From Gilliamella sp. Lep-s35 (GTDB taxonomy: Bacteria > Pseudomonadota > Gammaproteobacteria > Enterobacterales > Orbaceae): a stretch of DNA of 52,119 bases. Position numbers and translations under genes: made by a program. The stretch is taken from assembly GCF_009795845.1 (NCBI RefSeq), contig NZ_WTEX01000017.1, forward strand, positions 1 to 52,119, in the 5' to 3' direction. Of the stretch, positions 1 through 11,294 are shown piece by piece. The first letter of the stretch is position 1; every line of letters starts with the position of its first letter. Below the pieces are notes generated by a model, which searched no databases, was not told the origin of the DNA, and saw nothing but the letters and a program-made list of their open reading frames with translations.

Positions 1-13
1 CTGTTTCTTCTTT

Positions 14-22
14 TTAAAGAGC
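14..22 (-). promoter_or_regulatory. boxA antitermination element of a probable rRNA leader
   Basis: On the minus strand these bases read GCTCTTTAA, matching the core of the boxA element found before 16S rRNA genes in gammaproteobacteria. It lies about 55 nt downstream of a strong rRNA-type promoter on the same strand. The 16S gene itself would lie off the left edge and is not visible. Confidence 0.65.
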
Positions 23-82
23 TGACAGCTTTTAATTAACCCAACATTTCGCTGTTTTACTTCGCTGTCTCAAGGGTTGCGT

Positions 83-111
83 ATATTACTCACTTCACTT
101 GTGAACGTCAA
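83..111 (-). promoter_or_regulatory. Strong rRNA-operon-type promoter reading out of the window
   Basis: On the minus strand there is a -35 TTGACG (106-111), a 17-bp spacer and a -10 TAATAT (83-88). A short discriminator ACGCAACCC follows. Upstream (about 113-150) alternating A and T tracts resemble an UP element. With boxA at 14-22 this is the architecture of an rrn P1 promoter. Transcription would start near position 75 and run leftward, away from oriC. Confidence 0.7.
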
Positions 112-174
112 CCCCTATTTTAAAAAATTTTCTTTTTTTAGATTGAGTGATTTTTTTTTGCGCAAAACACGTCT

Positions 175-1356
175 TTATAAGGTTATTTTTAACTGTTTTA
201 CTACATTAATCGCTTTATTAAGTGCTTCTTTGACCGTTACCGCTTTAGCTAACGCAACTCCCATTCTTCTTATTCCTTTTACTTCTGGTTTACCAAATAG
301 ACGTAAATCAGTTTGTGGCTCACTTAATGCTTTATCTAAATTAGCAAAAGAAACTTGTTTTGAATTCCCCTCTACCATTAAAACGGCTGAAGCGCTTGCC
401 CCATATTGTTCAATAATAGGAATAGGTAGTCCTAATATTGCTCTAGCATGTAATGCAAATTCAGATAAATTTTGTGAAATAAGTGTAACCATACCAGTAT
501 CATGAGGACGAGGAGAAACTTCGTTAAACCAAACTTGATCGCCTTTAACAAATAGTTCTACACCAAACAAACCACGCCCTCCTAAGGCATCGGTTATTTT
601 AGTTGCAATATCTTTTGATAAGTTTAATGCCTTGTTAGACATTTGCTGTGGTTGCCAAGATTCTCGGTAATCGCCTTTTTCTTGACGATGTCCGATAGGT
701 TCACAAAATGAAACCCCATGAATATGCCTAACAGTCAATAAGGTTACTTCATAATCAAAATCAATAAAGCCTTCAATAACAACTTTTCCACCACCTGCTC
801 GCCCACCTTCTTGCGCATATTTCCATGAGGACTCAATATCCGCTTCACTTTTTAATAACGATTGCCCTTTACCTGAAGAGCTCATAACAGGCTTAACCAA
901 ACAAGGAAAACCAAGTTCTTTAACCGCAGCTTTATACTCTGCTTCATTTGATGCAAACCGATAAGGGGATGTTGGTAAGTTTAATTCTTCGGCGGCAAGT
1001 CGACGGATACCTTCTCGATTCATGGTCAATTGTGTAGCTTTTGCGGTAGGAATAACAGTAAATCCATTTTTTTCCAATTCAACTAATGTATTGGTTGCTA
1101 TTGCCTCTATTTCAGGAACAATATAATCAGGTTTTTCTGTTTCAATGATTTTTTTTAAAGCATCACCATCTAACATATTAACAATATGGTAACGATGAGC
1201 AACTTGCATTGCTGGCGCATCGGGATAGCGATCTATTACAATGACTTCACAGCCCAATCGTTGTAATTCAATAACAACTTCTTTAGCTAGTTCACCTGCA
1301 CCACAAAGTAATACTTTAGTTGAAGTCGGTGATAACGGGGTGCCTAATCTTGTCAT
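175..1356 (-). CDS. purT: Formate-dependent phosphoribosylglycinamide formyltransferase (GAR transformylase 2)
   Basis: Cytosolic ATP-grasp enzyme that formylates GAR with formate and ATP, the third step of purine synthesis, independently of folate. The 393-residue length matches E. coli PurT (392). The N-terminal nucleotide-fold motif [11 protein letters not shown] begins near residue 16, the ATP-grasp loop with [12 protein letters not shown] spans about 155-166, and the metal/ATP site [11 protein letters not shown] is at 278-288. The ATG is at 1354-1356. It lies downstream of purA on the same strand, but a hairpin terminator separates them, so it probably has its own promoter in the 88-bp gap. 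An rRNA-type promoter begins just beyond its stop. Confidence 0.97.
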   Translation of the reverse strand: MTRLGTPLSPTSTKVLLCGAGELAKEVVIELQRLGCEVIVIDRYPDAPAMQVAHRYHIVNMLDGDALKKIIETEKPDYIVPEIEAIATNTLVELEKNGFTVIPTAKATQLTMNREGIRRLAAEELNLPTSPYRFASNEAEYKAAVKELGFPCLVKPVMSSSGKGQSLLKSEADIESSWKYAQEGGRAGGGKVVIEGFIDFDYEVTLLTVRHIHGVSFCEPIGHRQEKGDYRESWQPQQMSNKALNLSKDIATKITDALGGRGLFGVELFVKGDQVWFNEVSPRPHDTGMVTLISQNLSEFALHARAILGLPIPIIEQYGASASAVLMVEGNSKQVSFANLDKALSEPQTDLRLFGKPEVKGIRRMGVALAKAVTVKEALNKAINVVKQLKITL

Positions 1357-1404
1357 AATTACCTTTATGCTTATATCTATTAGCCTATATATTCCAAAAT
1401 AAAA

Positions 1405-1425
1405 AATCGGGATATAATCCCGATT
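1405..1425 (-). terminator. Rho-independent terminator after purA
   Basis: Arms AATCGGGAT (1405-1413) and ATCCCGATT (1417-1425) flank a 3-nt loop. On the minus strand the stem is followed by a T-rich run (complement of 1396-1406). It should end the hfq-hflX-hflK-hflC-purA transcript. Confidence 0.8.
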
Positions 1426-1444
1426 ATTTTAATATAAAACTAAA

Positions 1445-2746
<1,302 letters not shown>

Positions 2747-2762
2747 TTATCTACTCACTCAC

Positions 2763-3689
2763 TTAATTATTAGATTTTAATTTCATATACTGCAAAAACT
2801 TACTGTCAGAGCTAATAACCATGACATCATTACCAGTAAAGCTTTGTTCATAAGCTTTCAAACTACGGATAAAACTAAAAAATTCTACATCGTTGCTAAA
2901 TGCATCAGCATAAATTTTAGCCGCGTTAGCATCTCCTTCACCACGAATAGCTTGAGATTGTCGTTCAGCTTCAGATAATATTTTTGCTACTTCTAGTGTA
3001 GCTTCTGCCTGTATTTCATTCGCTCTCTTAGCATCTTGAGAATATTGATTATCTTTCATTTTATCATAAATAGATTTAGACTCATCTTGAGGAAAATCAA
3101 TTTTCTTTATACGAATATCAACAACTTCAATACCAAAAGATTTCATGCTTATTTTATTACTTTCAAAATCTTTTTCAGCCCCATTGGTAATATTTTCTAC
3201 TGATTTATTTTCAACAGTTTCCTGAATAGGACTATTTAAGGCATTTTTGATGGTCGTCAAGATAGAATTATGAGAACCATTAAGAATATCAGTAGCATTT
3301 AGTTTGCCAATTTCAGATTTTAAACAACTATTTAATCGAACTAACAATAAATTTTCAACATTATTATTTCCTATAATAGCTTCGTAGTATCGATTAAAAT
3401 CAACAACCCTCCACTGTACAAAATAATTAACAACTAAATCTTTATTTTCACGAGTTACGAATTTTTGATCCTGATCTATATTATTTGAATTATTAATAGT
3501 TTGGATTTTAGCATCAATAACTTTGACCTTATCCATTCCTGGAATTTTAAAATGCAATCCAGGATCAGATAATTTTATAATTTTATTAAATCGTAAAACA
3601 ACACCACGAGTCCCTTCTTCGACAACATAGGCACTAGAAAAAAACATACCAACTAAGATCAATATTATAGGAATTAATAATTTGCGCAT
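2763..3689 (-). CDS. hflC: Protease modulator HflC (band-7/SPFH protein)
   Basis: Membrane partner of HflK; the HflKC complex surrounds FtsH and modulates turnover of membrane proteins. The chosen start encodes MRKLLIPIILIL and is preceded by AGGAG at good spacing; an in-frame start 18 codons upstream would overlap hflK and lacks that site. This gives 308 residues (E. coli 334). An N-terminal membrane anchor (about 4-22) is followed by the SPFH domain and an Ala/Glu-rich coiled coil around NEIQAEATLEVAKILSEAER. It is co-transcribed with hflK, with only about 10 bp between the genes. Confidence 0.95.
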   Translation of the reverse strand: MRKLLIPIILILVGMFFSSAYVVEEGTRGVVLRFNKIIKLSDPGLHFKIPGMDKVKVIDAKIQTINNSNNIDQDQKFVTRENKDLVVNYFVQWRVVDFNRYYEAIIGNNNVENLLLVRLNSCLKSEIGKLNATDILNGSHNSILTTIKNALNSPIQETVENKSVENITNGAEKDFESNKISMKSFGIEVVDIRIKKIDFPQDESKSIYDKMKDNQYSQDAKRANEIQAEATLEVAKILSEAERQSQAIRGEGDANAAKIYADAFSNDVEFFSFIRSLKAYEQSFTGNDVMVISSDSKFLQYMKLKSNN

Positions 3690-3699
3690 ATTTATCTCC

Positions 3700-4917
3700 T
3701 TACTTTCCCATAAATCGCGGAGTCCGCGCAGTATTGCCAACATTGGATTTATTGGTGTTGTCTTTAGTCTCTTTAGATAATTCCTGTGTTGTCTGAGACT
3801 GATCTTTTACTGCTTCAGAAGAATTCGGCATATCTTTACTATTTGAGTTTGATAAAGTACCCGACTTATAATTTTCTTCATTTTTATTTTTTAATAGCTG
3901 TTCTACTGGTAAAACCATTAAACTCCCACTTTTATCATTAACTATAATTTTGCTGGTTTTAGCTAATATTCTTTCCATTGTTTCAATATATAAATATTCT
4001 TTTGTAAGTTCTGGCGCTACTTTATATTGTGGTAAGATTTTTTCAAAACGAGCAACATCACCAGCCGCTTCAAGCTCCACTTTTACTTTGTATGCATTTG
4101 CATTAGCTAGCGTAACAGCAGATTGAGCTTTTGCTTCTTCAATTTGTTTGTTCTTTTTACTAGTAGCGTCATTTATTTTTTGTTTTTTATCTTCTTGAGC
4201 TTTTATAACATCATTAAAAGCTTCTTGTACAGTTTTAGAAGAGCTAACTGATTGAAAACTAATATCTACTATACTAATTCCCATATCATAATTACTGATA
4301 ATATTAGTTAATTCATCTTTTATACGGTTTACTAACACTGAACTGCCATTAGTAAAAACACCATTCATTCCAGATTGATCAAATTCAGTACGCAAAGCAC
4401 TATCTGCTGCTTGTTGTAGACTATCTTTAACATTAGTGACATTAAATAAATATTTAATAGGATCACTGATACTATATTCTACCTTCATTTCAACAAAGCC
4501 TAAATCATCACCGGTTGTTATCATAAAACCATCTAGATTAAAATTGCGCGCACTTTGTGTATCAACTTTATACACTTTATCAATTAAAGGTAGATTCCAA
4601 TTTAATCCAGGTTGAATAATTTCGTGTTGAACTTTACCAAAGCGAGTAACCACTCCACGTTCATTTTGATTGATAGTATAAAAACCACTCATCCCCCAAA
4701 TTATAACTAGTAAAATAACTACAGATAGAATAATTTTAGTGGTATCCATCGGTAATTTAATCCCAGATCCACCTCTATTATTACCAAAATTACTTTTTTT
4801 AAAGAAGTCTTTAACTTTATCAAATAAACCATTAGACGAATTATTAGTTGGTTTTTTGTTATTATTACCCCATGGATCATTATCTTGTCCGTTGTTACCG
4901 GGCTGATTCCACGCCAT
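3700..4917 (-). CDS. hflK: FtsH protease modulator HflK
   Basis: Partner of HflC in the periplasm-facing complex that regulates FtsH. The start MAWNQPGNNGQDNDPWG matches the usual Gly/Asn-rich N terminus of HflK and has a GGAG upstream, so I reject an in-frame ATG five codons earlier. It has 405 residues (E. coli 419). Order: a low-complexity cytoplasmic N terminus (1-60), one membrane helix near 62-80, an SPFH domain from ERGVVTRFGKV, a Lys/Ala-rich coiled coil (QEDKKQKINDATSKKNKQIE) and a polar Asn/Ser tail. It follows hflX by about 20 bp in the same operon. Confidence 0.96.
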   Translation of the reverse strand: MAWNQPGNNGQDNDPWGNNNKKPTNNSSNGLFDKVKDFFKKSNFGNNRGGSGIKLPMDTTKIILSVVILLVIIWGMSGFYTINQNERGVVTRFGKVQHEIIQPGLNWNLPLIDKVYKVDTQSARNFNLDGFMITTGDDLGFVEMKVEYSISDPIKYLFNVTNVKDSLQQAADSALRTEFDQSGMNGVFTNGSSVLVNRIKDELTNIISNYDMGISIVDISFQSVSSSKTVQEAFNDVIKAQEDKKQKINDATSKKNKQIEEAKAQSAVTLANANAYKVKVELEAAGDVARFEKILPQYKVAPELTKEYLYIETMERILAKTSKIIVNDKSGSLMVLPVEQLLKNKNEENYKSGTLSNSNSKDMPNSSEAVKDQSQTTQELSKETKDNTNKSNVGNTARTPRFMGK

Positions 4918-4939
4918 ATTTATATGCTCCATTTAACAA

Positions 4940-6235
4940 TTAGTTACTATTTTGCTTATTGATTAAGTATAACAGATCTGGCTCTTGTTTACAGAGACGA
5001 TTCCATTCAATTAAAGGCATTCTCACATCCAAATGAAAACTACCATCATCATTAATAAATTCATGCTCTACCGCATTTAGCTGATAAAAACGGCTTCTAA
5101 GCCTTGCTAAATAAGATGGTAAGCTCAATTGACAAACTTGAATTTGTTTAGAAAGTCTTTCTTTTAATGCAATAAATAAAAGATCTAATCCTAAACTATT
5201 TTGCGCTGAAATCCAAACTCGAATTGGCATACCATGTTCATCTCGATCAATAGTTGGTTGCTTACCTTCTATTAAATCAATTTTATTCATAACAAGTAAT
5301 GTAGGAATTTCATGAGCATTAATTTCAAGCAGCACTTCATCAACAGCATGCATATTATCCAATAAATTAGGATCTGCTGCATCAATGACATGTAGTAACA
5401 ATGTTGCTTCTTGTGTTTCAAGTAATGTTGCTTTAAAAGCCGCAATAAGATCATGAGGTAAATGACGAATAAAGCCTACAGTATCAGCTAAAACAACCTC
5501 ACCAACATCATCAACCATAACCCTTCGTAGCGTTGGATCAAGTGTAGCAAATAGCTGATTAGCAGCATAAACATCGGCATTTGTTAATGCATTAAATAGT
5601 GTTGACTTACCAGCATTAGTGTAGCCAACTAAAGATACTGTTGATAAATCAGCTTTATTTCTTGATTGACGATTTTGATTACGCTGTTTTTCAACTTTAG
5701 CAAGTCTTGATAAAATTAACTGAATACGATGACGAATCAAACGCCTATCTGTTTCTAATTGAGTTTCACCTGGACCACGTAAACCAATCCCGCCTTTTTG
5801 ACGTTCTAAATGCGTCCAACCTCGAACTAAACGAGTCGAAAGATGTTGTAACTGTGCTAACTCAACTTGCAATTTACCCTCATGCGTCCTAGCTCTTTGG
5901 GCAAAGATATCAAGAATTAATCCTGTTCTATCAACAACGCGACATTTGCACAATTGCTCTAGATTACGTTCTTGAGAGGGAGTTAAAGTGTGATTTACTA
6001 AAATAACAGAAGCATCGAGTTGTTTAACTTTTTCAGCTATTTCTTGTGCCTTACCTTCACCAATAAAATATTTGGTCTGAGGGGCTTTTCTTGAGGTTGT
6101 TACAATATCGAGAACATCTATTTGAGCTGAAGAAACCAAAACCTCAAACTCTTTAAGATCCCCAATATCACTTTCTTGAGGAAAGAATACATGGACTAAC
6201 AAGGCGGTTTCACCGCCTTTATATCTTTCAAACAA
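4940..6235 (-). CDS. hflX: Ribosome-associated GTPase HflX
   Basis: GTPase that binds the 50S subunit and splits stalled 70S ribosomes, notably after heat stress. It has 431 residues (E. coli 426). The N-terminal HflX domain includes [12 protein letters not shown] (about 55-66) and [14 protein letters not shown] (about 148-161). The G domain starts with GYTNAGKS (204-211), continues with DTVGFI and has the G4 motif NKID near 317. It sits between hfq and hflK in the classic order, 20 bp after the hfq stop. Confidence 0.97.
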   Translation of the reverse strand: MFERYKGGETALLVHVFFPQESDIGDLKEFEVLVSSAQIDVLDIVTTSRKAPQTKYFIGEGKAQEIAEKVKQLDASVILVNHTLTPSQERNLEQLCKCRVVDRTGLILDIFAQRARTHEGKLQVELAQLQHLSTRLVRGWTHLERQKGGIGLRGPGETQLETDRRLIRHRIQLILSRLAKVEKQRNQNRQSRNKADLSTVSLVGYTNAGKSTLFNALTNADVYAANQLFATLDPTLRRVMVDDVGEVVLADTVGFIRHLPHDLIAAFKATLLETQEATLLLHVIDAADPNLLDNMHAVDEVLLEINAHEIPTLLVMNKIDLIEGKQPTIDRDEHGMPIRVWISAQNSLGLDLLFIALKERLSKQIQVCQLSLPSYLARLRSRFYQLNAVEHEFINDDGSFHLDVRMPLIEWNRLCKQEPDLLYLINKQNSN

Positions 6236-6255
6236 TCAGATTCTCCACCAAAATA

Positions 6256-6501
6256 TCAACTTTCGTCTTCCTCTTGAGGTTGAGATACCAATCCAGAAAT
6301 AGGTCTAGATGGTACAACTGTTGAGATAGCATGTTTATAAACCATTTGGCTAACAGTATTTTTTAACAAAATAACAAATTGATCAAAAGACTCAATTTGA
6401 CCTTGCAGCTTAATACCATTAACTAAATAGATAGATACAGGAATATGTTCGCGACGAAGCAAATTTAAATAAGGATCTTGTAATGACTGCCCTTTTGACA
6501 T
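6256..6501 (-). CDS. hfq: RNA chaperone Hfq
   Basis: Hexameric Sm-like protein that pairs small RNAs with mRNAs. The start [13 protein letters not shown] is the canonical Hfq N terminus; the frame stays open upstream but that stretch is not Hfq-like. It has 81 residues against 102 in E. coli: the Sm core (about 7-67, including [19 protein letters not shown] and [13 protein letters not shown]) is complete, while the C-terminal tail is short and ends in acidic EEDES. A 243-bp gap to miaA implies its own promoter, and a hairpin lies in the leader at 6535-6567. Confidence 0.97.
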   Translation of the reverse strand: MSKGQSLQDPYLNLLRREHIPVSIYLVNGIKLQGQIESFDQFVILLKNTVSQMVYKHAISTVVPSRPISGLVSQPQEEDES

Positions 6502-6534
6502 AAGTTTATCCTTCAAAATAATTAAATGAATATA

Positions 6535-6567
6535 AAAAATACATTTATAAGTAATCAATGTATTTTT
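6535..6567 (-). promoter_or_regulatory. Leader hairpin upstream of hfq
   Basis: Arms AAAAATACATT (6535-6545) and AATGTATTTTT (6557-6567) can pair around an 11-nt loop. The structure ends 34 nt before the hfq ATG and is flanked by A/U-rich sequence. Hfq is known to repress its own mRNA in E. coli, so this could be an autoregulatory site; that role is inference. Confidence 0.35.
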
Positions 6568-6744
6568 ACATACCGTTTTCAGATACATCTTTAGTATCTA
6601 CCAAAATAACATAAAAAGCACGTTTCTTGAACCAATCAACTAAAATTTATGCACAAATAACTAAATTTTTACAAAAATGTACATAATTATACAAACAATA
6701 GAATTTAAAATTCTACACTTCGACTACCTATAAAAACTATTTTT

Positions 6745-7656
6745 TTATAATATTTTTTGGATAATTAAGTCTATATTATCATTATTTATCCATGTAATAG
6801 GCTGCTTCCAACCACGAAGCCAAGTAATCTGACGTTTAGCTAACTGACGAGTGGCGCAAATACCTTTAAAAACCATTTCATCATAACTGGTATCACCATT
6901 TAAATATTCCCACATTTGACGATAACCTACACAACGAATAGAAGGTAAATTTAAATGCAAATCTGATCGCTGCATAAGCGCTCTAACTTCATTTTCAAAT
7001 CCTTGATCGAGCATTTGTAAAAAACGTTGCTCAATATGCTCATGTAATTGAGATCTATCTTGTGGCATAATAGCAAATTGCATAATATCATATGGTAATG
7101 CTTCACCATTTTCTTGTGTAAGTTCTGTTAGGCTTTTACCTGAAATTAAATAGACCTCTAAAGCACGATTAAGTCGCTGGGGATCGTTAGGATGAATTCG
7201 TTCAGCTGAAATCGGATCGACTTTTTTTAGATCTTCGTGGATTGCTTGCCAACCTAATTTATTGGCTTTTTCCTCTATTTGCTTACGAATTTCGCTATTA
7301 GCTGAAGGAAGCGGAGAAAGACCTTCAATTAAGGCTTTAAAATAAAGCATTGTACCGCCTACTAATAGAGGAATTCGCCCCTTTTCCAATGATTTTTCAA
7401 TTTCAATCAATGCATCCTGTCGGAAATTTGCAGCTGAATAACTTTCTGCTGGATCGCAAATATCAATCAATTTATGTGGATACTTTTTTTGTTCTTCTTT
7501 AGTTGGTTTTGCAGTACCAATATCCATACCACGATAAATTAGAGCTGAGTCGACACTAATAATATCAATAGGATAACGATCATAAAGCATCATAGCAAAT
7601 GCCGTTTTACCAGAGGCTGTTGGCCCCATTAATGAAATAATTTTTGGTTTATTCAT
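6745..7656 (-). CDS. miaA: tRNA dimethylallyltransferase
   Basis: Transfers the dimethylallyl group of DMAPP to N6 of A37 in tRNAs reading UNN codons; its product is the substrate of MiaB, encoded at 19.3 kb. It has 303 residues (E. coli 316). The P-loop GPTASGKT is at 11-18, [16 protein letters not shown] carries the catalytic region, and LVGGTMLYF and the C-terminal [14 protein letters not shown] tRNA-binding segment are present. The ATG overlaps the mutL stop by 4 bp, indicating translational coupling. A 6502-6744 gap separates it from hfq. Confidence 0.98.
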   Translation of the reverse strand: MNKPKIISLMGPTASGKTAFAMMLYDRYPIDIISVDSALIYRGMDIGTAKPTKEEQKKYPHKLIDICDPAESYSAANFRQDALIEIEKSLEKGRIPLLVGGTMLYFKALIEGLSPLPSANSEIRKQIEEKANKLGWQAIHEDLKKVDPISAERIHPNDPQRLNRALEVYLISGKSLTELTQENGEALPYDIMQFAIMPQDRSQLHEHIEQRFLQMLDQGFENEVRALMQRSDLHLNLPSIRCVGYRQMWEYLNGDTSYDEMVFKGICATRQLAKRQITWLRGWKQPITWINNDNIDLIIQKIL

Positions 7657-9503
7657 GATAAAACTGATTGAGTTAAAAATTGTATATCAATCGGATATAA
7701 AAATGATTCTTGTTGTAACAGATTAATATCCACTTGTTCTAACTGAGCAAGCAACGGAATCACGTTAGCCACACTCCAATTTACTGCATAATTATCATCA
7801 TACTGACTAGCTAACCAAGCTGCAATTTGAGTTGTTTCGAAAAAATCCTTTTCTGACGATGAGATAAAAGCGATTAAAGCAGGTAACACTTGTTGCCAAT
7901 TCATAGCTCGCAACATTTTAGGAACATTTTGCAAATACAGTTTTGCTTTATCAATATAAAAATCAAAACCTAAAAAATTCAACTTTTCTTGATAAGAAAA
8001 AAGAACTTTCTGCTCTTTATGATTAATTAAAATGGTTAATGGAATAAGCAATTTTTCAGAGTCTTGTGATAATAACTTAATCTCAGTAACTTTTTGTTGA
8101 GCAATAGATAATTTCATTAACATTAATTTTTGTTGATTATCTTCATATTTTTCAAGTAAGGCTATATCGGGCTGAATAACCGTTAATACCCGACCAAATT
8201 GTACTAATGATGAGCTATCAAGTTGCTGTTGTAATGCTTGTAGCGGCATACTTCGTTTTGGAAATAATGATTCAATAACCGCTTTTTGTGGTTCAGTTAT
8301 TTCATTTTCTTCCTTTACTAAAATTGGTTTTTCAAGCTCAGATGGTACGACGTCTTGAAAAGGTTCAACATGAACTAACTGACCATACAATGTATTTTCT
8401 TTAGCATAATTTTTTATTTTTTTTGTTGGTTTGTTACTTACCTGATAAGATTTGGGGATCGTTTGTTGATTAAAAATATTCTCCCCAGCAGCTTGTCGAT
8501 TGGGCGTTATTGTTAGCTTTTCTTCTGTTACTGGTAGATTCGAATCAAGAGCCATAACAATAGCTTGATAAACAAAATCATGCACTAATCTAGCTTCATG
8601 AAAACGAACTTCATGCTTAGCTGGATGAACATTAACATCAACTTGCTTAGGATCAATTTGTAAAAAAATCACATAGTTTTGTTGTTCATTAGTTCGACTA
8701 ACATAAGCTTGACGTAACGCATGATTAAGTAATTTGTCTTTGATAACACGGCCATTAACATAAAAATATTGTATTTCATTAACTTCATTACTTGCCACCC
8801 AACCCTGAATAAGTAAATCATCGTGCTGCCAATCAAGTTTTATCGCTTTTTGCATAAAAGATCGACCACATACTAATTCAACTCTTTTTTCAAGGGAAGA
8901 TAAACGATACTGTTTTACTAATTTACCATTATGTTGCAAAGTAAAAGTCACATCAGGACGAGATAGCGCAATACGCCGAATAAACTCCTCAATATGCATA
9001 AATTCAGTTTTTTCTGTTTTTAAAAAACGGCGTCTTGCAGGCGTATTGTAAAACAAATCAAGTACTTCAACAGTCGAGCCAACAGGATGTGCAGTAGGTT
9101 TAATCACCGGCTCCATATCCCGTCCTTCAGCATAAACTTGCCATGCCTCAGATTGCTCTAAAGTGCGAGAAGTTAATGTCAACCTAGCAACCGAGCTAAT
9201 ACTTGCTAAAGCCTCACCACGAAAACCAAGACTAATAATCGCATCTAAATCATCTAATGAGCTAATTTTACTGGTTGCATGGCGTGCAAGGGCTAAAGCT
9301 AATTCATCTTTCGCTATACCACAGCCATTGTCACGAATACGAATTAATTTACAACCGCCTTGCTCAAGTTCAATGTCAATTTGAGTACTACCCGCATCAA
9401 GGCTATTTTCAACTAACTCTTTAATAACAGAAGCAGGACGTTCTACCACCTCACCCGCTGCAATTTGATTTGCTAATTGAGGAGAAAGAATATGAATTGC
9501 CAT
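7653..9503 (-). CDS. mutL: DNA mismatch repair protein MutL
   Basis: GHKL ATPase that links MutS recognition to strand incision. It has 616 residues, the same size as E. coli MutL. ATPase motifs are clear: [10 protein letters not shown] (29-38), DNGCGI (about 58-63) and [10 protein letters not shown] (about 93-102). The N-terminal transducer region includes [14 protein letters not shown]-like sequence near 153-166. The C-terminal dimerisation domain (about 430-616) lacks the DQHAxxER endonuclease motif, as expected for a Dam/MutH organism. It shares a base with amiB and overlaps miaA, so all three are one operon. Confidence 0.98.
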   Translation of the reverse strand: MAIHILSPQLANQIAAGEVVERPASVIKELVENSLDAGSTQIDIELEQGGCKLIRIRDNGCGIAKDELALALARHATSKISSLDDLDAIISLGFRGEALASISSVARLTLTSRTLEQSEAWQVYAEGRDMEPVIKPTAHPVGSTVEVLDLFYNTPARRRFLKTEKTEFMHIEEFIRRIALSRPDVTFTLQHNGKLVKQYRLSSLEKRVELVCGRSFMQKAIKLDWQHDDLLIQGWVASNEVNEIQYFYVNGRVIKDKLLNHALRQAYVSRTNEQQNYVIFLQIDPKQVDVNVHPAKHEVRFHEARLVHDFVYQAIVMALDSNLPVTEEKLTITPNRQAAGENIFNQQTIPKSYQVSNKPTKKIKNYAKENTLYGQLVHVEPFQDVVPSELEKPILVKEENEITEPQKAVIESLFPKRSMPLQALQQQLDSSSLVQFGRVLTVIQPDIALLEKYEDNQQKLMLMKLSIAQQKVTEIKLLSQDSEKLLIPLTILINHKEQKVLFSYQEKLNFLGFDFYIDKAKLYLQNVPKMLRAMNWQQVLPALIAFISSSEKDFFETTQIAAWLASQYDDNYAVNWSVANVIPLLAQLEQVDINLLQQESFLYPIDIQFLTQSVLS

Positions 9504-10270
9504 TAATGCTGTTCTCCAAATTTTGGATTTTGTTTAACGTAATTTTCTATACCTTGGTAGATAGCTTTAGCAATCTTATTTTGATGAGCATTACTACTTA
9601 GTAAGCGTTCTTCACCTTCGTTAGAGATAAAACCAACTTCAACTAAAATCGATGGGATATCTGGCGAACGTAATACGCCTAAGCTTGCATGTTCTGGAGC
9701 TGATTTGTGTAGCTTTGTTATCCCTTTCATTTCTTTTAATACTTGTTTTGCTAACTCATACCCCACTCGTTGAGAATAAGAAAATTGGAGATCTAATACG
9801 GCTTGACTTAAATGAGGATCATGATCATCGCTAAGCGCATCACCTGCCCCACCAAGTAATTGTGACTGTTTTTCATCTTGTTCAAGCCAACGACCAAGTT
9901 CTGTGTCAGCACGTTTAGTTGACAATACCCAGATCGAAGCACCTGTTGCATTCCGATTTGGTGCAGCATCAGCATGAACTGAAATTAATAAATTAGCTTT
10001 ATTTTTTCGAGCTATTTCAGAACGCTGTGAAACAGAGATAAAATGATCATTGCTACGGGTTAATACCCCTTTAAAATTGGGATCTTTATTTAGCAAGTTA
10101 GTAAGTTTTTTAGCGATTGAAAGCGTAACGGTTTTTTCATATAACTTATTTTTCCCTATAGCACCCGAATCTTTGCCGCCATGACCTGCATCAACAGCAA
10201 TCACCACTTTAGCGGCACAGGCAGAACTACAAAGCAGTAATAATATAAAAAAAGTAAATAGTTTTTTCAT
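9503..10270 (-). CDS. amiB: N-acetylmuramoyl-L-alanine amidase, minimal AmiB-type
   Basis: Periplasmic zinc amidase that cleaves septal peptidoglycan cross-bridges during cell separation. A signal peptide (about 1-19, ending CSSACAA) leads directly into the Amidase_3 fold: [13 protein letters not shown] (27-39, zinc His30), YEKTV (zinc Glu), SVHADA and the catalytic [10 protein letters not shown]. At 255 residues it has neither the AMIN domain nor the C-terminal LysM repeats of E. coli AmiB (445). The symbol rests on synteny (tsaE-amiB-mutL). A regulatory insert around [24 protein letters not shown] is present, so EnvC-type activation is plausible. Confidence 0.9.
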   Translation of the reverse strand: MKKLFTFFILLLLCSSACAAKVVIAVDAGHGGKDSGAIGKNKLYEKTVTLSIAKKLTNLLNKDPNFKGVLTRSNDHFISVSQRSEIARKNKANLLISVHADAAPNRNATGASIWVLSTKRADTELGRWLEQDEKQSQLLGGAGDALSDDHDPHLSQAVLDLQFSYSQRVGYELAKQVLKEMKGITKLHKSAPEHASLGVLRSPDIPSILVEVGFISNEGEERLLSSNAHQNKIAKAIYQGIENYVKQNPKFGEQH

Positions 10271-10293
10271 TGTCTTTATGTTGTTTATTTCTA

Positions 10294-10764
10294 TTATGAT
10301 AAATTAATAATCTCACGACCTTTTTCGCTTATAGCCTGAACGCAAGCAGTACGTTCAAGCGCCAAATAAGTCAAATGAATTTCAAGATCCGCGCTTGGCA
10401 AGATCCCATTTGCTTGCTGTGGCCACTCAATCAAACAAATTGATCGCGAAGAAAAATATTCACGAATCCCCATATACTCTAATTCTTCTGGATCGCAAAG
10501 CCGATATAAATCAAAATGGTAAACTGAAAAATCATCAAATTGATAGGGTTCAACTAATGTATAAGTTGGACTTTTTACGTTACCTACATGACCTAATTGT
10601 TGCAAAAAACCACGACTAAAAGTTGTTTTACCTGCACCAAGATCGCCAATTAAATAGATAACAATTGTATCATCATGCTTGGACAAATAGTTTAAACATA
10701 GTTTGGCAAGTTTACTACCAAACAAAATTGTTTGTTGCTCATTGCTTAAAATAACTGGTTTCAT
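10294..10764 (-). CDS. tsaE: tRNA threonylcarbamoyladenosine biosynthesis ATPase TsaE
   Basis: P-loop ATPase that works with TsaB and TsaD to make t6A37 on ANN-decoding tRNAs; TsaC, which makes the activated intermediate, is encoded nearby at 11.3 kb. The start MKPVILS gives 156 residues (E. coli 153); an in-frame start 22 codons upstream is unlike the family. Walker [10 protein letters not shown] is at 40-48, PTYTLVEPY and YHFDLYRL follow, and LIEWPQ near 110 is the Walker B-like segment. First gene of the tsaE-amiB-mutL-miaA operon. Its ribosome site is weak. Confidence 0.95.
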   Translation of the reverse strand: MKPVILSNEQQTILFGSKLAKLCLNYLSKHDDTIVIYLIGDLGAGKTTFSRGFLQQLGHVGNVKSPTYTLVEPYQFDDFSVYHFDLYRLCDPEELEYMGIREYFSSRSICLIEWPQQANGILPSADLEIHLTYLALERTACVQAISEKGREIINLS

Positions 10765-10840
10765 GATGAATTCTTTGCTCAATAAATAGTTCTTATTATA
10801 TACTAATAACATCAAAGATGTACTAACCAAAATGAGCTTG

Positions 10841-10886
10841 ATTTTGTAAAAAAGTTTCAGGTAATCCTACGTTTCAGTATAAAAAG
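10841..10886 (+). repeat. Dispersed intergenic repeat, copy A
   Basis: Contains AAAAAAGTTTCAGG, then 8 nt, then CGTTTCAGTATAAAAA. The same layout (AAAAGTTTCAGG, 8-9 nt, CGTTT, A-rich end) occurs at three other intergenic places in the window. This copy is between the divergent tsaE and tusB genes and abuts the tusB start. Confidence 0.5.
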
Positions 10887-10894
10887 TGAAAATA

Positions 10895-11176
10895 ATGCTA
10901 CATACTATATCAACAGCAAACCAATCAGCCATAAATCTACAATTAATATCAGATCAAGATGTTGTATTGTTCTGGCAAAATGGCGTTATTCTGGCTATAC
11001 AAAATAACCCATTATTAAATGACATTATAAAAAAAACTAAACACTGTTACGTCATCAACAGCGATATAGAAGCCCGAGGAATAAGAAAAATTATTGATTC
11101 AAGGCTTAAAATTATCAATATGCAACAAGTTGTTGAACTTACAACTAACCATTTTCCACAAATGAACTGGGAATGA
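10895..11176 (+). CDS. tusB: Sulfurtransferase complex subunit TusB
   Basis: Small DsrH-family subunit of the TusBCD heterohexamer, which relays sulfur from TusA to TusE for 2-thiolation of U34 in tRNAs. The canonical N terminus MLHTI and the C terminus QMNWE (QMAW in E. coli) identify it; the middle has NSDIEARGI where E. coli has NEDLIARGL. I chose ATG at 10895 (93 residues, E. coli 95); a GTG three codons earlier is possible. Unusually, it is alone here, while tusC and tusD are at 41.8-42.7 kb. In E. coli the three genes are adjacent. Confidence 0.9.
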   Translation: MLHTISTANQSAINLQLISDQDVVLFWQNGVILAIQNNPLLNDIIKKTKHCYVINSDIEARGIRKIIDSRLKIINMQQVVELTTNHFPQMNWE

Positions 11177-11294
11177 CCATAGGGCATAATACTAAAACTA
11201 CCCAGTTTTAAAAAGCATGAATCATGCAAATTTGCAAAACCTAAAACCTAAGTTTAATATAAATCTCAATTGTACTCAGCTCGTATTCAAATTT

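Noticed and set aside
77-505. Open frame of 142 codons on the plus strand over the end of purT
   Set aside because: It is antisense to PurT, has no family features and runs through the rRNA-type promoter region.
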